The notes under the pieces were generated by a model. That model had not been told where the DNA came from and searched no databases. It saw only the letters and a program-made list of their open reading frames with translations. A stretch of 64,000 nt of DNA, taken from NCBI GenBank assembly GCA_963971425.1, contig OZ020524.1:13767845-13831844 (forward strand), given 5' to 3'. This DNA comes from Bryoerythrophyllum caledonicum (Eukaryota; Streptophyta; Bryopsida; Pottiales; Pottiaceae). Positions 1 through 12,262 of this stretch are shown here, piece by piece. A program made the position numbers and the translations under genes. The first letter of the stretch is position 1. Every line of letters begins with the position of its first letter.

Positions 1-1069
1 TTGCATAAACACGTCTGAGCTTCTGCCTTCCAACCTACTCAAACAAAAGCAAAATCTCAAAATCAGTTGCACCATATCAGGTTGCAATACTTTATATAAA
101 AGAAAAATGATAAAACTTTACACATACTTATCATATAAAGAACTGCATACAATTTTCATTTCATTTACTTATGTTTCCATGTAAATGATATTAATTTTCT
201 AAAAGTAATATTTTAATTTATGCAGCCGCCTTGTTCTTCTTGAATCATGTGACCTCTACTCACTTATACATAACTGCATGCATTAGCATGCTACATCCTC
301 AAAATTCAATTAGAGGTAGTGCAATTCCATCAAAAAGAAATAGGCATTCAAAACCTCATCTACTGAGCATTACAATTAGGAGTAATTTCTAATATATAAC
401 ATCTTTTCACACTAATTCTTCCCATAGATAAATGATCATTCACATGCAATGTTATACATACATTTCATCTACCATGTTTATGGTTCACAAATATACCACA
501 ATATGTGCAATATAAATTCATTTATCTTGAAATGCATAGTAAGAGTTGTTCTAATCCTTCACTATAAAAAACTACATGTTCTTTTTAGCCACATGCAACG
601 ATCCCATATAATATTCTACTACATTGTAAAGTGAATAACTTGAGATGACATACCTCTTACATTTGAAGTCATTTGTTTTATTTCTTTGATGGAGAAATCA
701 AAATTAAATACTCTGATCCCCACATCGATGGAAGAATTCTTTTTGAACATTTATAAAGAAAGTTTATATTTATGTGTATGCATATATGCATACACAGCAA
801 AGGTGATTTACTATACAATTGGTAAGAGTAAATGATGCTATCACGAATTTTAATTACATGCAAAAAAAATTAATCCATGTTGTCTCCCATAGAGACATTT
901 GGTCTTTTGAGGGTTAAGGTATAATACACAACATTTTTCTTCACATACCAATACACAAGTGCAGCCACAGAATCCTCAAGCATTTGAATCAAACAATCAA
1001 CAAACCAAACAACTTGTCACCGGCCGCAGATTCTTTTTAGTACTCCCAACAACTACTACTACAGCAAAT
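1..1069. other. AT-rich stretch without a recognisable gene
   Basis: Only short open frames with no recognisable motifs occur here. The right part is the 3' flank of the minus-strand zinc-finger/oxygenase gene, whose predicted stop codon is at 1070-1072. I see no convincing repeat or RNA gene. Confidence 0.6.
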
Positions 1070-2933
1070 CTATTCTATGTCTTCCATAATCTTGCGCACT
1101 GCGCGACAATACACTCCTTCTGGCCGCGCGCTATCCTAAAACAACAAACAAAAGTAGAGCCTTAGTAAAAGAGTAGCGCAAAATACAAAAGACATTGTGC
1201 ATTATATAGATAGCATATAATCCCGTTTACAAAATTACATACCCGATCGTGCTCATATGCAACTTTGGCATTTCTAAATCGCTCCACCACATCGCCAACA
1301 AGATTGTTCATAATCTTTGCTAACCCCGTCAAGCAATCCCGTTTCTGAAACAATGCAATGCCAAGCATCCCAGCATTGCAGCGCGATGTTGTACAGTGCA
1401 CTGTAGTAGAGGCGTTGTAATATAGAGCAGATGCATGTGAGGGCTTAAATTGGACTTTGTATTCGTTTAGCCAAAAACTCGATAGCTCATGCATTCCATT
1501 GTGCTTCACTGCAAAAATCGTAATTAGATCTTCTTCAAAAACTTGACAAAGCTTTCGTTGAAAAGACAAGAAATAAGATATAGTAAATAAAACTATAATA
1601 GAATGAGAGAAATGTAAGTTATAGCCTACCAGAATGTAACCAAAGAACAAACCCGAACCCATAATCGGAGGAATCAAGGTGTGGAGCACAATTGTAATCC
1701 TTAGTAATTGCCACTCCTGTAAACGGCGTCTGTGCAAAAACACCTTCCACCTTCGGCAAACCTTCTGCTGTGAGGTTCTTCCAAAGTTGTGCCATTTGCA
1801 ATGGAAATGCGTCGCTGAGAAAATGAGTAATATCACCAACAAATCGCTCGGACTTAGCATACAAACTTTTATTTTCGTGTTTGAACCTAAATAGAAAACA
1901 ACAAAACACATTTAAGAACGATACTTCAAAGACAACAATGCAAAAACAAAGTTCTCTCTTTAATTTGCAAGAATCAAAATGAAAAAAGACATTCTTACCA
2001 GCCATAGTACCGTCGATTATACATGCCGTACATCACCATTCTTGAGGCTTTTTTTTTCGACCCCCTTTGGACTTCGTGGCGTTTAGTCTCCAATTCCGAT
2101 GCAACTTCATACAATTTCTCCGCAAACTCATCTGGGATTACAAAATGCTTTAAAAGCCCAACGCAGCTCCCGACGCATTCAATGAGCTCTAAGGGTCCTT
2201 CAATAATTTTGAAGCTTTCTTTTTCTTTCTCAAAATCATATTCGTCACTTTCATAAAAGTTCTTCCGTCGAAAAACCTTGGAAACCTCAAGCCGAGGTTC
2301 ACCTTCCAAAGGCTGCATGTGATGCTTCACAAAATGATTTTTAGCCTTTGAGAAGCTAAAATCTAAGTCCTTATCACAGTACACACAAAAACAAACGTGA
2401 TTTCCAGGAGCCCACTTAATATTCCACCTCGCAAGTGAGCCCATATTCATTGACAACTGGACTGACCTCCTGTGGCGGTTGCCATTGTTGTGTTTTTCAA
2501 TGCTGTCAGGAACATTGGGGATATCTGTCTGGCATGGTATACACCTAACCTTAATGCCGCGAGAGTGCAATACAATTCCTCTTGTGCTCACCGGATCTTC
2601 CCCAACTCTGCAATTCTTCACACACGAAACCGGTGGCACTTCCGCAATTTTGTCCCAACTTGAATCGTGATGATGAACATAATGCTTCTTAATTGAATCG
2701 AAGCTACAATTCAGTTCCACGTTGCACGTCTTGCAATAGAACGCTCTGCCATTCGAAGCCCATTCCACCTTCCACACCTCCAACAAGTCCCTATTTGTCA
2801 ACAACTCACTATATCTCTTGTGGCTTACACTGCTCCAGTGAATCTCAAGGGTCTTTGAATCATTCCGGATACTCTTGTGGCATGTCTCACAATAAATACT
2901 TTCTAAAAAGCCCGGATTTTTCTTCCGACCCAT
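1070..2933 (-). CDS. Four-zinc-finger protein with a C-terminal 2-oxoglutarate/Fe(II) oxygenase-like domain
   Basis: Model read from the sequence: exons 2933-1999, 1886-1630, 1508-1243 and 1135-1070 on the minus strand. All three introns are GT-AG, the reading frame is kept at each joint, and the product is 507 residues. The start at 2933 sits in an ACCATGG context; an in-frame ATG at 2954 is the alternative. Four fingers share one spacing, C-x2-C-x13-H-x3-5-H: C15/C18/H32/H38, C67/C70/H84/H88, C131/C134/H148/H154 and C183/C186/H200/H204. They form two finger pairs, so an internal duplication is likely. From about residue 312 an oxygenase-like region carries H381-x-D383 in the motif PHLDSSDYG and a distal H435 in VHCTT, matching the metal-ligand triad of 2OG/Fe(II) dioxygenases. 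The HxDxxDxG pattern recalls TET/JBP-like enzymes (family inference, not proven). Substrate unknown; DNA or RNA binding by the fingers is inferred. It could be a host gene or transposon cargo. Confidence 0.72.
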
Positions 2934-2954
2934 GGTCCCAAACAATACAACCAA

Positions 2955-4340
2955 TATAATCTACACAAACACATGATACACAAGCGATTTAGTATCACGA
3001 CACCACATACTGAAGAAGAATACAACCGATACTGTGGATGTTCACATTTTGTTCGGAAATCCATCCTCAGCATTACAATATTAAGTGCACCATGCACTGA
3101 ATATTACAAATTCGAGACAATATGGACTTGCGAGACAAAGCGCGCATAATTACATTTTCATTAACGACGCTAATCCCCGCAATTGTACACCTGGGAGCAC
3201 GCTCGCAGGGGGGCAAATGAGTTTCAAAGTCGTGCTAGAAAACGAACATCCACGTTTGACAGTACGATACAAAATAATTGAAAATACAATAATAATTGAG
3301 CTCATCACACACAACTACACATTCAATGGCACCAAAAACAATGAGGTCAAAGAAGCATCAGGGCTTAGCACCTATAATAACACGCCAACCACCAATCTCG
3401 GTAACAGCAGCAAAATTTGAAGTTCATGCTCCTAATTAGGTTCGAATCCTCTTCAACCAAGTTTGCAGAAAGCGGATCTTCGGACCTTAAATCAGGGGCT
3501 GATCCTCTTCAATAGGTCTGAGTGATGGCATAGTGAAATTCTAACAAGAATGTTATATTTTAGAACAACGTGAACAATAAAACAATATAGCAAAGGTTGT
3601 CACGTTCAGGGACCTGCACGACTGAGAAGAGAAAAACATACATAAAAATATTTGCTAGTTGAATCTGTTTTGAATGCAAGGATAGTGACAATACCTGTAA
3701 TTGCGGAGGCCTTGGTAAAACTCCACAAATGCAAGGCGCAGCAGATTCTTGGCGTGATTGAGCTCTTTTTGAGACATCACCTCACAGCTTACACATACCG
3801 ATTCAATCCATAAAAAATGACCAGCCGTTCACGTCTAGAAAACTCTCAAATACAAAGAGTTCCATCAGTTGTGATCTTCAACTCATTTTTGTACTGCACT
3901 CACAAGATCAAAACAAAAGCATCAACTATAAGCTTCGGTCCCTTCCAGCCTAATGTCTTCATAATAATTTTTATAGGGCCCAGGGCAGCAAGCTTTCCAT
4001 GTTCTTTTGCAGCTAGCTCATTGTGATGAGGATACCACAATGCCTTTGGACAATAAAAATTTGCTAAATCTTTACTGCAAAGAATACAGCAACATTAAAA
4101 CCGGTTCACCAATTATCAAATCGGGATCGTCAAGTGGGCTGAAGCATACAATAGTGATTTCTAACACATATACCCTCGCCTAGTTAGACCTTGGCACAAA
4201 CAAGGACACCATAAACACTTTAAGCAATAACACCTTTTACTCCACCATAGAGCCCTAGCTCTGGAAATAAACTGGTTTCGGTTTGCCTTTCACCTGCCAA
4301 CCTACACGGAACTCACAATCACTACAAAGACTTTTCTTCC
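2955..4340. other. Gene-free stretch upstream of the zinc-finger/oxygenase gene
   Basis: No open frame here shows a recognisable domain. The part next to 2955 should hold the promoter of the minus-strand gene, but no clear TATA box or motif can be defended. Confidence 0.5.
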
Positions 4341-4344
4341 GACT

Positions 4345-4830
4345 TCACTGTAATACAAAAGAAAAACCACAAACACAATAACATGGGTGCAAAGCAAAAA
4401 CCTCAAATCACAGACTCTACAAATACTTCACCTTCCAAACCAACACAGCTACCGGTACTAACAAAGCCCAAACAATGCAAGTTTTGCACGCATTCTACAC
4501 ACTAACACCTGCAAAACTGACCATCTTTGTGACTGGTGTAACATGAAAGAAAAATCACAGATACAATAATATGGAAACCTCAGGTCCAAAACATGACAAA
4601 CTCTACCCTCCAAACCAACACAGCAACAATACACCAACAATGCAAGTTTTGCAGGGGTTTTACACACTAACACCTGTGGAACAGACCAACTTCATGACTG
4701 GTGTAATGCGAAAGAAAAATCACAAAAACAATAACACAGGTGCAAAGCAAAACCTCAAATCAGAGACTGTACATAAACTCTACCTTCCAAACCAACTCAG
4801 TTACTAGCAGTACACAAACAATGCATTTAC
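4345..4830. repeat. Diverged tandem repeat, ~165-185 bp unit, about three copies
   Basis: Each unit contains a segment like GGTGCAAAGCAAAACCTCAA, then CTTCCAAACCAAC, then ACAATGCAAGTTTTGCA and ACACACTAACACCTG. The CAATGCAAGTTT landmark recurs near 4473, 4638 and, degenerate, 4819. The short open frames inside are by-products of the repeat. Confidence 0.7.
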
Positions 4831-5640
4831 AATGGAACCGATGGACCCATAATTAGATATCTCAATGAATAAACGATTTTGGTCATGCCAAAACCATGAT
4901 AAGCAACCTGATATCGAGTCTAGTGCCAACAAATCATAGTCGGAGACGACTCCCACCTAGAAGCAACAGATATTAGGCTGTTAGTAGTAAATACCAACAT
5001 AATCCAACACCCAAACTTAGACCATCTATCCATCCAAAGCTTGAACATGAGCTGAAACTCCAAAGCCATGTTAAAGTCACGCAAATGATACAGCATACTC
5101 AGCTGAAATCCAACAAAATAGTAGTCCAGTATGCCAGAAAGAGACTACGACACAAATGACTTGTGCACATTCTGCAAGAAAACGTACCAAAGCCCCGGAC
5201 CCGTCGATAACAGGCATGCCAGTGATGCGCCAAGTAACTAGCACCTCCAATGCTACTCAGATGACATCCTGGAAAGGTTAGTACAAATTGACAGCACCAA
5301 GATCACCTTAAATGGAAAGAAAGTAACAGACTGAGTTCCATTGAAAAAGATTGTCATACAGAGCAAAAATAACCATATAAAGATGAAAATAGCAAATCTA
5401 GGCATCAATACGTATTAACACAAAATGCAACAGAAACCGGAACATATTGCATATTGTACAGAAAGAGAAGCGTTACAAATGATAACATGCAAAGTGTTAC
5501 AAATGATAACGTGCACAACCGCGGCAGCATGGAAGCACAATCTTCGACCATTCATTGCTTCAGATGTCTCAAACACCATATGAGGATCCATAAAATCAAT
5601 AATGACCTTCAGCATAGAAAGACTCATTAATCAGAAACCC
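4831..5640. other. Gene-free stretch
   Basis: No coding, RNA or repeat signal I can support between the tandem repeat and the GC-rich island. Confidence 0.5.
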
Positions 5641-5659
5641 TAAACTTACAGCATTTTAT

Positions 5660-6225
5660 AAGCGCGAGGAGGTCACTCACGCGTCAATGCAGGTGCGCGA
5701 GAAGAGGTGCACGCGAACAGGTGCGCGCGAGGGGCTGTGCACGAGGAGGTCACCGCCGCCGTCGTCCTCGCAGACCCAGTATTGGATGGCACGCGCGAAG
5801 AGGTGCGCGCGAGGAGCTGTGCGCGAGGAGGTCACCGCCGCCGTCGTCCTCCCAGACCTAGCACCGTGGCACGGTGTGTCGCGCAGCAGCAGCATCACCG
5901 TCGCCGTCGTCGTCCTCGGAGATCGGAGATCGTGCACAGCATGTGGTCGCGCAACAGCAGGCCGCAGTCGCGCAGCATGAGCATCACCGCCGCCGTCGTC
6001 GTTCTCGGAGTATAAGATCGTGCATCAGCAAAACATCGCGCAGCAGCAGGCTGTCGTTGCGCAGCAGCAGACTCTCCTCGCGCAGCAGCAGCATTACGGT
6101 TTACCGCCGCCGTCGTCCTCGGAGATCACGCACCAGCATGCCCGCACCGCTCCTCGCGCGCACCTCCTCGCCGACACGGCTCCCTCCCGCCCTTTACCGG
6201 TATCCGTTGATACCCTGTAGCCGTT
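5660..6225. repeat. GC-rich island of imperfect short repeats
   Basis: Base composition jumps from AT-rich to strongly GC- and CpG-rich. Recurring blocks include GAGGTCACCGCCGCCGTCGT (twice, about 80 bp apart), CGCGCAGCAGCAG and CATCACCGTCGCCGTCGTC. Several frames on both strands stay open across it because of the repeats. One plus frame (6020-6220) reads as a glutamine-rich peptide with AQQQ units, but the same units appear in shifted frames upstream, which argues against a conserved protein. A CpG island or a decayed low-complexity exon are alternatives. Confidence 0.55.
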
Positions 6226-7035
6226 GAACACCGGGAACTTATGACCGTGTACTCATCCCAATTTTCCTTTACCTGCCTGCTCTAATTTTTCATTCAATAT
6301 AAGTGTGATTTTTTCTTTTTTCATTTTTGTGAGATGCATTCACATGTTCTGATTATGTCACAAAAATCTCAGATTTTTTTGTGAACTTTTGAAATTATTG
6401 TGATTTTCTGAAGGAACGGTGAAGAAAAGTCATTTTAAATACAAATTGTGCTTAAAAATTCTCAAAATTTCTCCAGAGGTTCACATTGTAGTGCCAAATC
6501 TCTGGTGTAAATGAAATTGCCGTGTTCAGCTAAAAATAGAAACTTGATTATAGGACCAAATTCAAATTGCAATAACTTATTCAATTTTATGCATTTTTGA
6601 GAATTTCAAATTGGAATGGAAACTAGACTTCATAAACTTCATGATCAGTAGTGGACTCAAGTTCAAATTGGACAATTTAATGGATCAGATTCAGATTTTA
6701 ACCTAAAATTAGAAGTTTCTCAAATACACTGCATCGAGATCCCATGTCACAAGCATTTTCTTTCGTAGATAAAACACGATTACCTCAATGAGGCAAGTTT
6801 CATCATCATCTATTCCTTGTACATTCAATAAATTCTTCAGTAAAAAAAATGGATAAAAGACAACCAATGATGTTGCTAGTCATCTACGAATGTCATCCAC
6901 GAAGCCAAAAATCGGCTTCTTTGGCGTTTAAGGGTTACAATGATCTCCTCTAACATAGCCATGCATTTTTCCATAATACGCGCCTCCTACTCTAAATACC
7001 CGATTACCCTAAGTGCGGATCAATTTTGTATTCAA

Positions 7036-7254
7036 TTAACCCCTAAAGATACCCTAATTGAGGTGCAATTTATATCACTTTGACTGGAGTTATTTCTCCT
7101 TTTCTATAGTCAAAATTACCTAAAGTTTTATCGTAGCATCTCACATAAGTTTAGAAGAAGATCCTATGGTTATATATTGAAAAAGTTAATCTTGGTAGTT
7201 TTTAATCCATGGAGTAAAGATTCCTCTAAAATGCCATGGTCCTTTAAAGGTTTA
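7036..7254. mobile_element. Short decayed TTAA-bounded inverted-repeat element
   Basis: The left end reads TTAACCCCTAAAGATACC. The right end is a degenerate CCATGGTCCTTTAAAGG followed by TTTA. The last ~40 bp match the right end of the element at 49118-49897 (shared CTAAAATGCC, then TGGTCCTTTA). The decayed right TTAA lowers confidence. Confidence 0.5.
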
Positions 7255-8693
7255 TTCACAATGGAAAATATCCTAATTCTTTGAAAATTCCAAGAGACTT
7301 GTCTAGGTGACACCCAAGTAATATCAAGGTGATACTTGTGTAACGCTTAGGTGATACCTATTGTAGCTAAATGCATGCAAAAGGAAAAAATACTTATTTT
7401 GGGAGCAACTCAGGTTGGTCTGTATGGTCATTATTTTCATCATGAATATAGTGAACCTATTATTAATGGGAGATTTTCTCATTTTAATATATTTAATGAT
7501 TACATATGTTTCAAATTGGGCATAAAAAAGTTTAGAAAGTATTGTTCTACTATTTGGGTATTAACCAAATTCAATCCCACACTTAAATTGGTTGAGGAGG
7601 TTGGATATGTTTTTAAGTAAGGTTTTAGTTAATAATTTTGGGATACAGTGGCCGATTTTTTAACTATCCATCCACCTACAACTATACACTAGGCACTAAA
7701 TTGTTTCCTAAACTCCTAAACCGGTATCAAGTCAAACAAATATGGATAGATCAAGTCCAAATTTAGCGTAATAAACCTTGACTTGATGAAACCCAAACCT
7801 TGGAACACCTTACAACCCCCTTCTAATACGTAGATCTAACACATACATGAAAAGCATCAACAAACAAGTAGGTAGGGTTTTAATAATAGAAGTGGTATTT
7901 AGTATCAATAGTCTTCTAAGTCCTTGTGACCACACAAGTCACTCTCTACACACATACCTAGTGCATCTTTACATCAAGAATTTCATACACAAGAGAAAAT
8001 GAGCACTGAGCTTAACCCGAGCTGACCCTCTACCCTCAAAACCTCTAACTTTGTCTATCTTCCTAAGTGGATAGAAACTGGCCCGAAAGGATAAGTCTTG
8101 CTAAAGTGTAATACAATTCATAGATTGTATATAGTATAATACACTGATAGATTGTATACAATATAATACGTGCATGTATATATGGTTAGCAATTGACATT
8201 GAAACTTATAATTAATCATATTCTAAAATTACCCTTAAAATCTTGAGTAGTAGCCATTTCTACGGAAGTTTCAAGCGGCCCTTGCATAAGTTCTTGGGCC
8301 AATTCTAAACCTACCACCTTCCAACCAAAAGAAATCTAATCCATGCAAGAGAGCATCAAATTGCCAAGCTTTTGGACTGATTTGTAGACCCAGTAATAAT
8401 TGAGCTCTTTCCTCTTTGTAATGAGAGAAGAGCAAGTGAACAATTATTCTTTACTGCCAAATCTAGTATTTAGTACCAAGTATTCAAATTCATATATTCA
8501 GTATGAGATTCAAACATTTGGTATCAAATACTAGTTTTTTGTACAGGCAAATTCAAATATTCAAACTCACAAAAAAGTTTGACTTTCACTGCAACTTTGG
8601 TAACTCAAGTGACGCAACATCATCAATCCAGTGGAGTCCTCGAGTGTTGCAGTACTACATTGTAATCATGGTACAATGTTATGCCATGCAAAC

Positions 8694-9818
8694 TTAACCC
8701 TTTAACTGCGATCCACCATACATGGGTTGTTTTGAGACAAGAATCTTTGTACCAAGTCCTACAGTCCATCTCGAAGGGAAATTTAGACTATGACTTAGGA
8801 GGGTTTGACACATGGACCAAGGCTGTAGAGGCCAACTGCTGCTCCCAATTTGATTGGTCTATAGCCTTCAAATTGGCCTTGGTTGGCCTCTCGGCTTTTA
8901 CATAGAGACCAGAGTTATAGACACCAAGGGCATTTGAGATGCCTACATGGCAATACGTTTTGAAGGTTTTGGCACCAAGAGTTTAGCCTCTTGAAGAAAG
9001 TTTGGACCAAACAAAAATTGAGAACCCAAACTTTTTCCAAGGTTTCAAATTTTATTTATTAAGATACTCAAAATTTGACAAGATCTCAGCTGTTAAAAGT
9101 AATAACTTCTTTTAATCGAGAATTTTTAACTTGATCTTTTATCCATATGTCTTGTTCATAATTTTTACTTGTTTTTTTACATGAAAAATTTCACGAAGTT
9201 TTTAACTTGAATTTTTCACATGAAATGTTATCGAACTCAAATTCATCACTTGAAATTTTATTGTGCTAGTTCTTGTAAGTTGTTTTGGAATTTTTTTGGT
9301 AGTAAGGATTTTGGCCATTTTTTTGATGTTTTTCTTAAAACAAAAACTAGGTTCCTTTCTAGGCTCCATGACTATAGAAAGTGCAAGAGAAATTTTTCAG
9401 AAATTTAAGGACCTTTAATAAACTAGAACAAACTTGGGATTTGCCAAATAATTTTGGTCATAGCTTCTCAACTTGGTCTCTTGGGCTCTTACACTACAAG
9501 GATCCAAACTCCACAAAACACGTAAGGATCCAAACTTAAATTGTTTTCTAACTCCAAAACTCAACCTCTCTCCATAGTTTGGTCTTTAACAAAGTTTGGT
9601 CCATCGTCTGTGTGTAAAATCCTCCTTACAGATGGGGTAAGATTAGCATCCAATGAGACCATTGCCGCAAGAATCACTGCAAGAATAAGGGAGCTATATC
9701 GATTTTTGTGAAATAGAATCATAGATTTTGGGCTGAAATGTATCCACTATGGGGATGTCTTTATGCATGATTTGGAACATTCATTGATTCTTAGAAGCCA
9801 TAAAAGTTAAAGGGTTAC
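8694..9818. mobile_element. Candidate TTAA-bounded element, about 1.1 kb
   Basis: The left end reads TTAACCCTTTAACTGCG. The right end reads AGTTAAAGGGTTAC, whose complement gives TAACCCTTTAACT, so about 13 bp of inverted repeat is seen. The right target copy is TTAC rather than TTAA. The interior has no coding potential. Confidence 0.42.
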
Positions 9819-10497
9819 TTGACTAGTTGAGCAAATTTATAAAGTTTAGACTGTAGTGCAATGCTTATTTTTTTGGCGAAATTATGCCAAATGGCGAAAA
9901 AAATAATCCAAAAATAGAATATTTCCATAAAATAGGAAAATTATGATTTTTTATTGCCAAATTTCCATTGATGGCCGTTACTATATCCCCATATTGCCAC
10001 TGATGAACAAGGAGGACTCCATCATGTGGCCAAAAATGATGAACAAATCTATGTTTATGGAGATGAATTCTCCAAAATTGGATATTTATGGAGAAAATTT
10101 AGTTTTGTATAGTTTTAGGAGAAACTTTGTGTCGCCAAACTTGCGGTCTCCAGAAAATTTGTGTAGTCACTCTGGCTAAAACTCTAAAACCAAAAAAAAA
10201 CCCTGCTGTGGTAAATAGTAAGAGATCAATGTCTTCTTCCACTGGTTGTTTTATTAACGGTCTACTTTGCAGTCGTCAAGTACGCACCACATTGCTTCAG
10301 TATGGACATGTCAACTTCATTGCGTATTTAATATAGACTTCGGCCGTCACCATAAAAACACCTCTTGTAAATATCTATCACAATCGTGTTGTCAGTATAT
10401 TTCTCATAAAGAGTTGGATCCACAACAAGGTAATTTTAATCTTGCCAACTCCACCTCCTCAAAAAGAAACTTTTTTTCATCTCCTCAAATATGCGAG

Positions 10498-10695
10498 TCC
10501 TCTTCACTAGCCAGCCTCAAAAATTGAGGACTAGCTAGGAGAGGATCTGGCCGTTGATAGGCTAGATCCAATCTCTGCCGTCCATCTCTGGTGGGGCCCC
10601 ACCAAAAATGGACGACAGAGATTGGGTCCAGCCCATCAATGGCTAGATCCTCTCCCAGCCAATCCTCGATTTCCGAGGCTGGCTGGTCGCGAGGA
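10498..10695. repeat. 198-bp near-perfect palindrome (fold-back element or hairpin locus)
   Basis: Two 99-bp arms meet at a perfect centre GGTGGGGCCCCACC (10590-10603, axis 10596.5) and align without a single gap. Inside the outer ~11 bp every mismatch is a transition (C/T or G/A), so an RNA from either strand would pair with G:U wobbles at some of these sites. There is no spacer, coding potential or recognised target duplication. It could be a fold-back MITE, a small-RNA hairpin locus or a recent inverted duplication. Confidence 0.85.
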
Positions 10696-10729
10696 AGGTG
10701 AGTGGTTCATCTATTTTAGTTTAGATTTT

Positions 10730-11035
10730 TCCTACAAGATAATATGATGTAAACCTTCTTATTGACCATTTTTATTTTCATTCTAAAACATATCAAGTTC
10801 AAAAAACAATGAAATGTGATTTGATAATGTTTGAATCTCAACTCTATGCACATTTCGTTTCAATATGCTACACACCATTCTTACTACCAAAATTGGTGTA
10901 TAAGGAACTAACATCATGGTTGACATGATGGTCATGAACGTAGATCTTGTTTGAAGCAAATATATGACACCAAATAAAGTTGAAGTCTGTTGGTCCACTG
11001 AATAGAGCGAAGAAAATGAATTGTTTTCTCATCTT
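10730..11035 (-). repeat. Inverted copy of the interior of the TTAA element at 41 kb
   Basis: The reverse complement matches about 41,145-41,440. Shared landmarks are GTGGACCAACAGACTTCAAC against GTGGATCAATAGACTTTGAC, and the CATCATGTYAAYCATGATGT block. It replaces the expected 3' half of the adjacent TNP2 transposase. Confidence 0.65.
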
Positions 11036-12167
11036 TGACCCTTGAAGGACCAAGGAAATTTTCCCTCAAAAACACTCCAAATGAAGCCATTTTCGGAGCA
11101 TTCAACACAGATTGACATAGAACATTTGTGTGAAAGTGCCTCCACGCCTTCGAGTCGCAAGGATGTCGCACAAGGCCGTCCCCGCCGTCTCTGCTGCTGC
11201 GATTCTTGTCATGCCATCGCAGGAGCTTCGAAATCATTGGACTTCGAAACATCCGCTGCACCCTAGGTATCAACGGAAAGTGTCGCAACACTTTCACCGG
11301 TAGTCGCCTCCGCACCATGTCTTTGAACCTTGGCCTGTCGCATCTGGGACACGTCAATGCCTCCGCGTGCTCTCCCCGAAATAAAACACAGCCACTCTCG
11401 CATGCATGGATGGAGTTGTATGCCAATCCAAGCTTGTTGGTCAAGGTCTTCGCAACATGATAATTGCGTGGCAAGCAATTTCCCAAGGGAAGGATGTGCC
11501 CGTGCAACAACATGAACAACTCATCTGCAAAGCTGTTGCTCACTCCATGAACGGTGCAAACGTTCATGAGGAGTATGGTCGCGGCTAGCTTTGTGCTCCT
11601 TGAACTTGTATATAGAGGCGTAATAGCCTCCTCCAAGATCTCGGGCTGAAATGCATCATCTCCTAATGACCCGTTGCCGTCGTTGTCACCCACGGGCTCT
11701 TCAACCTCTTCAAGCGTCTCAAAATCTGCATTAGCGGCATTGTGGATGGCATCTCCCAACTCAAAAGCCTCTGCCGCTTCAGATTGCACTTGTTCCTCTG
11801 CAACATGTTGAGCTGTATCCGTTTGAAATGCATCATTGACCATTCCCCAAGTATCAATGGTGGCATCAATTGGTGCCTCCAATGAAATAGGAGGCATCAT
11901 GTGCAATACCTCCTCCCACTCGTCATCAGAGGCGTGCCGGTCACCTGGTCCCCTCCAAACTCGAAATTCAGGAGCCCTTCCATATTTGATGAGGTGTTGT
12001 TTAATTTTCCTCAACAAATGCTTCCTTCTCCCCTTGCACACTGAACAAGGGCAATGAATTTGACGCATGTTTAAGAGAGAAGCTCTCCTAACTTCTCTAA
12101 TCCAAAGCCTTTCATCTCTAAGGCGTACTCTACGCAAGTGTGAAATAAGCAAGACATCATGCTCCAT
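11036..12167 (-). pseudogene. CACTA (En/Spm) TNP2-type transposase, 3'-truncated
   Basis: The N-terminal part carries the cysteine motif C39-P-C-S-V-C44 followed by HLIKYGRAPEFRVW, typical of the transposase-associated domain of CACTA elements. A long acidic stretch follows. Then comes a Transposase_21-like start with NKLGLAYNSIHACESGC, a TCPRCDRPRF cysteine pair, VLRHFPLIPRVQRMF and a SKAWRHF motif. These are hallmarks of TNP2/TNPD proteins. The catalytic remainder is missing: at about 11,035 the frame runs into a copy of an unrelated TTAA-element sequence. A splice acceptor (TTATGTAG) at about 12,171 and a donor-like GAGAGGTAAGT in the 12.4-kb repeat suggest an upstream leader exon on the same strand. 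Non-functional as it stands. Confidence 0.8.
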
Positions 12168-12262
12168 GCCTCACCTACATAAGAATATCCAACACTTAGT
12201 GACTCTGTCTCAGACTTCGACACATGCTGTCTATCAATTCTGTCCACATGATAAGACTGCAA

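Larger units (their letters stand above)
6230..10497. other. Long AT-rich gene-free stretch holding two candidate TTAA elements
   Basis: Apart from the separately listed elements at 7036-7254 and 8694-9818, I see no gene. A degenerate TTAA-element end (GCGTTTAAGGGTTA) occurs near 6927, and the string AAGGATCCAAACT is repeated near 9499 and 9524. Confidence 0.5.

Noticed and set aside
1162..1911. Reading the 249-codon minus frame as a separate gene
   Set aside because: Its first part is intron sequence; only 1508-1243 is coding when the splice sites and phases are followed.
3434..3450. tRNA-like T-loop string GGTTCGAATCC
   Set aside because: No D-arm, anticodon arm or acceptor pairing lies at the right distance upstream.
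5677..6227. Five overlapping open frames on both strands
   Set aside because: They all come from GC-rich triplet-like repeats that keep every frame open; no frame is favoured.
9491..9505. CACTACAAGGATCC as a CACTA left end for the TNP2 relic
   Set aside because: No subterminal motif array follows it and no matching right end was found.
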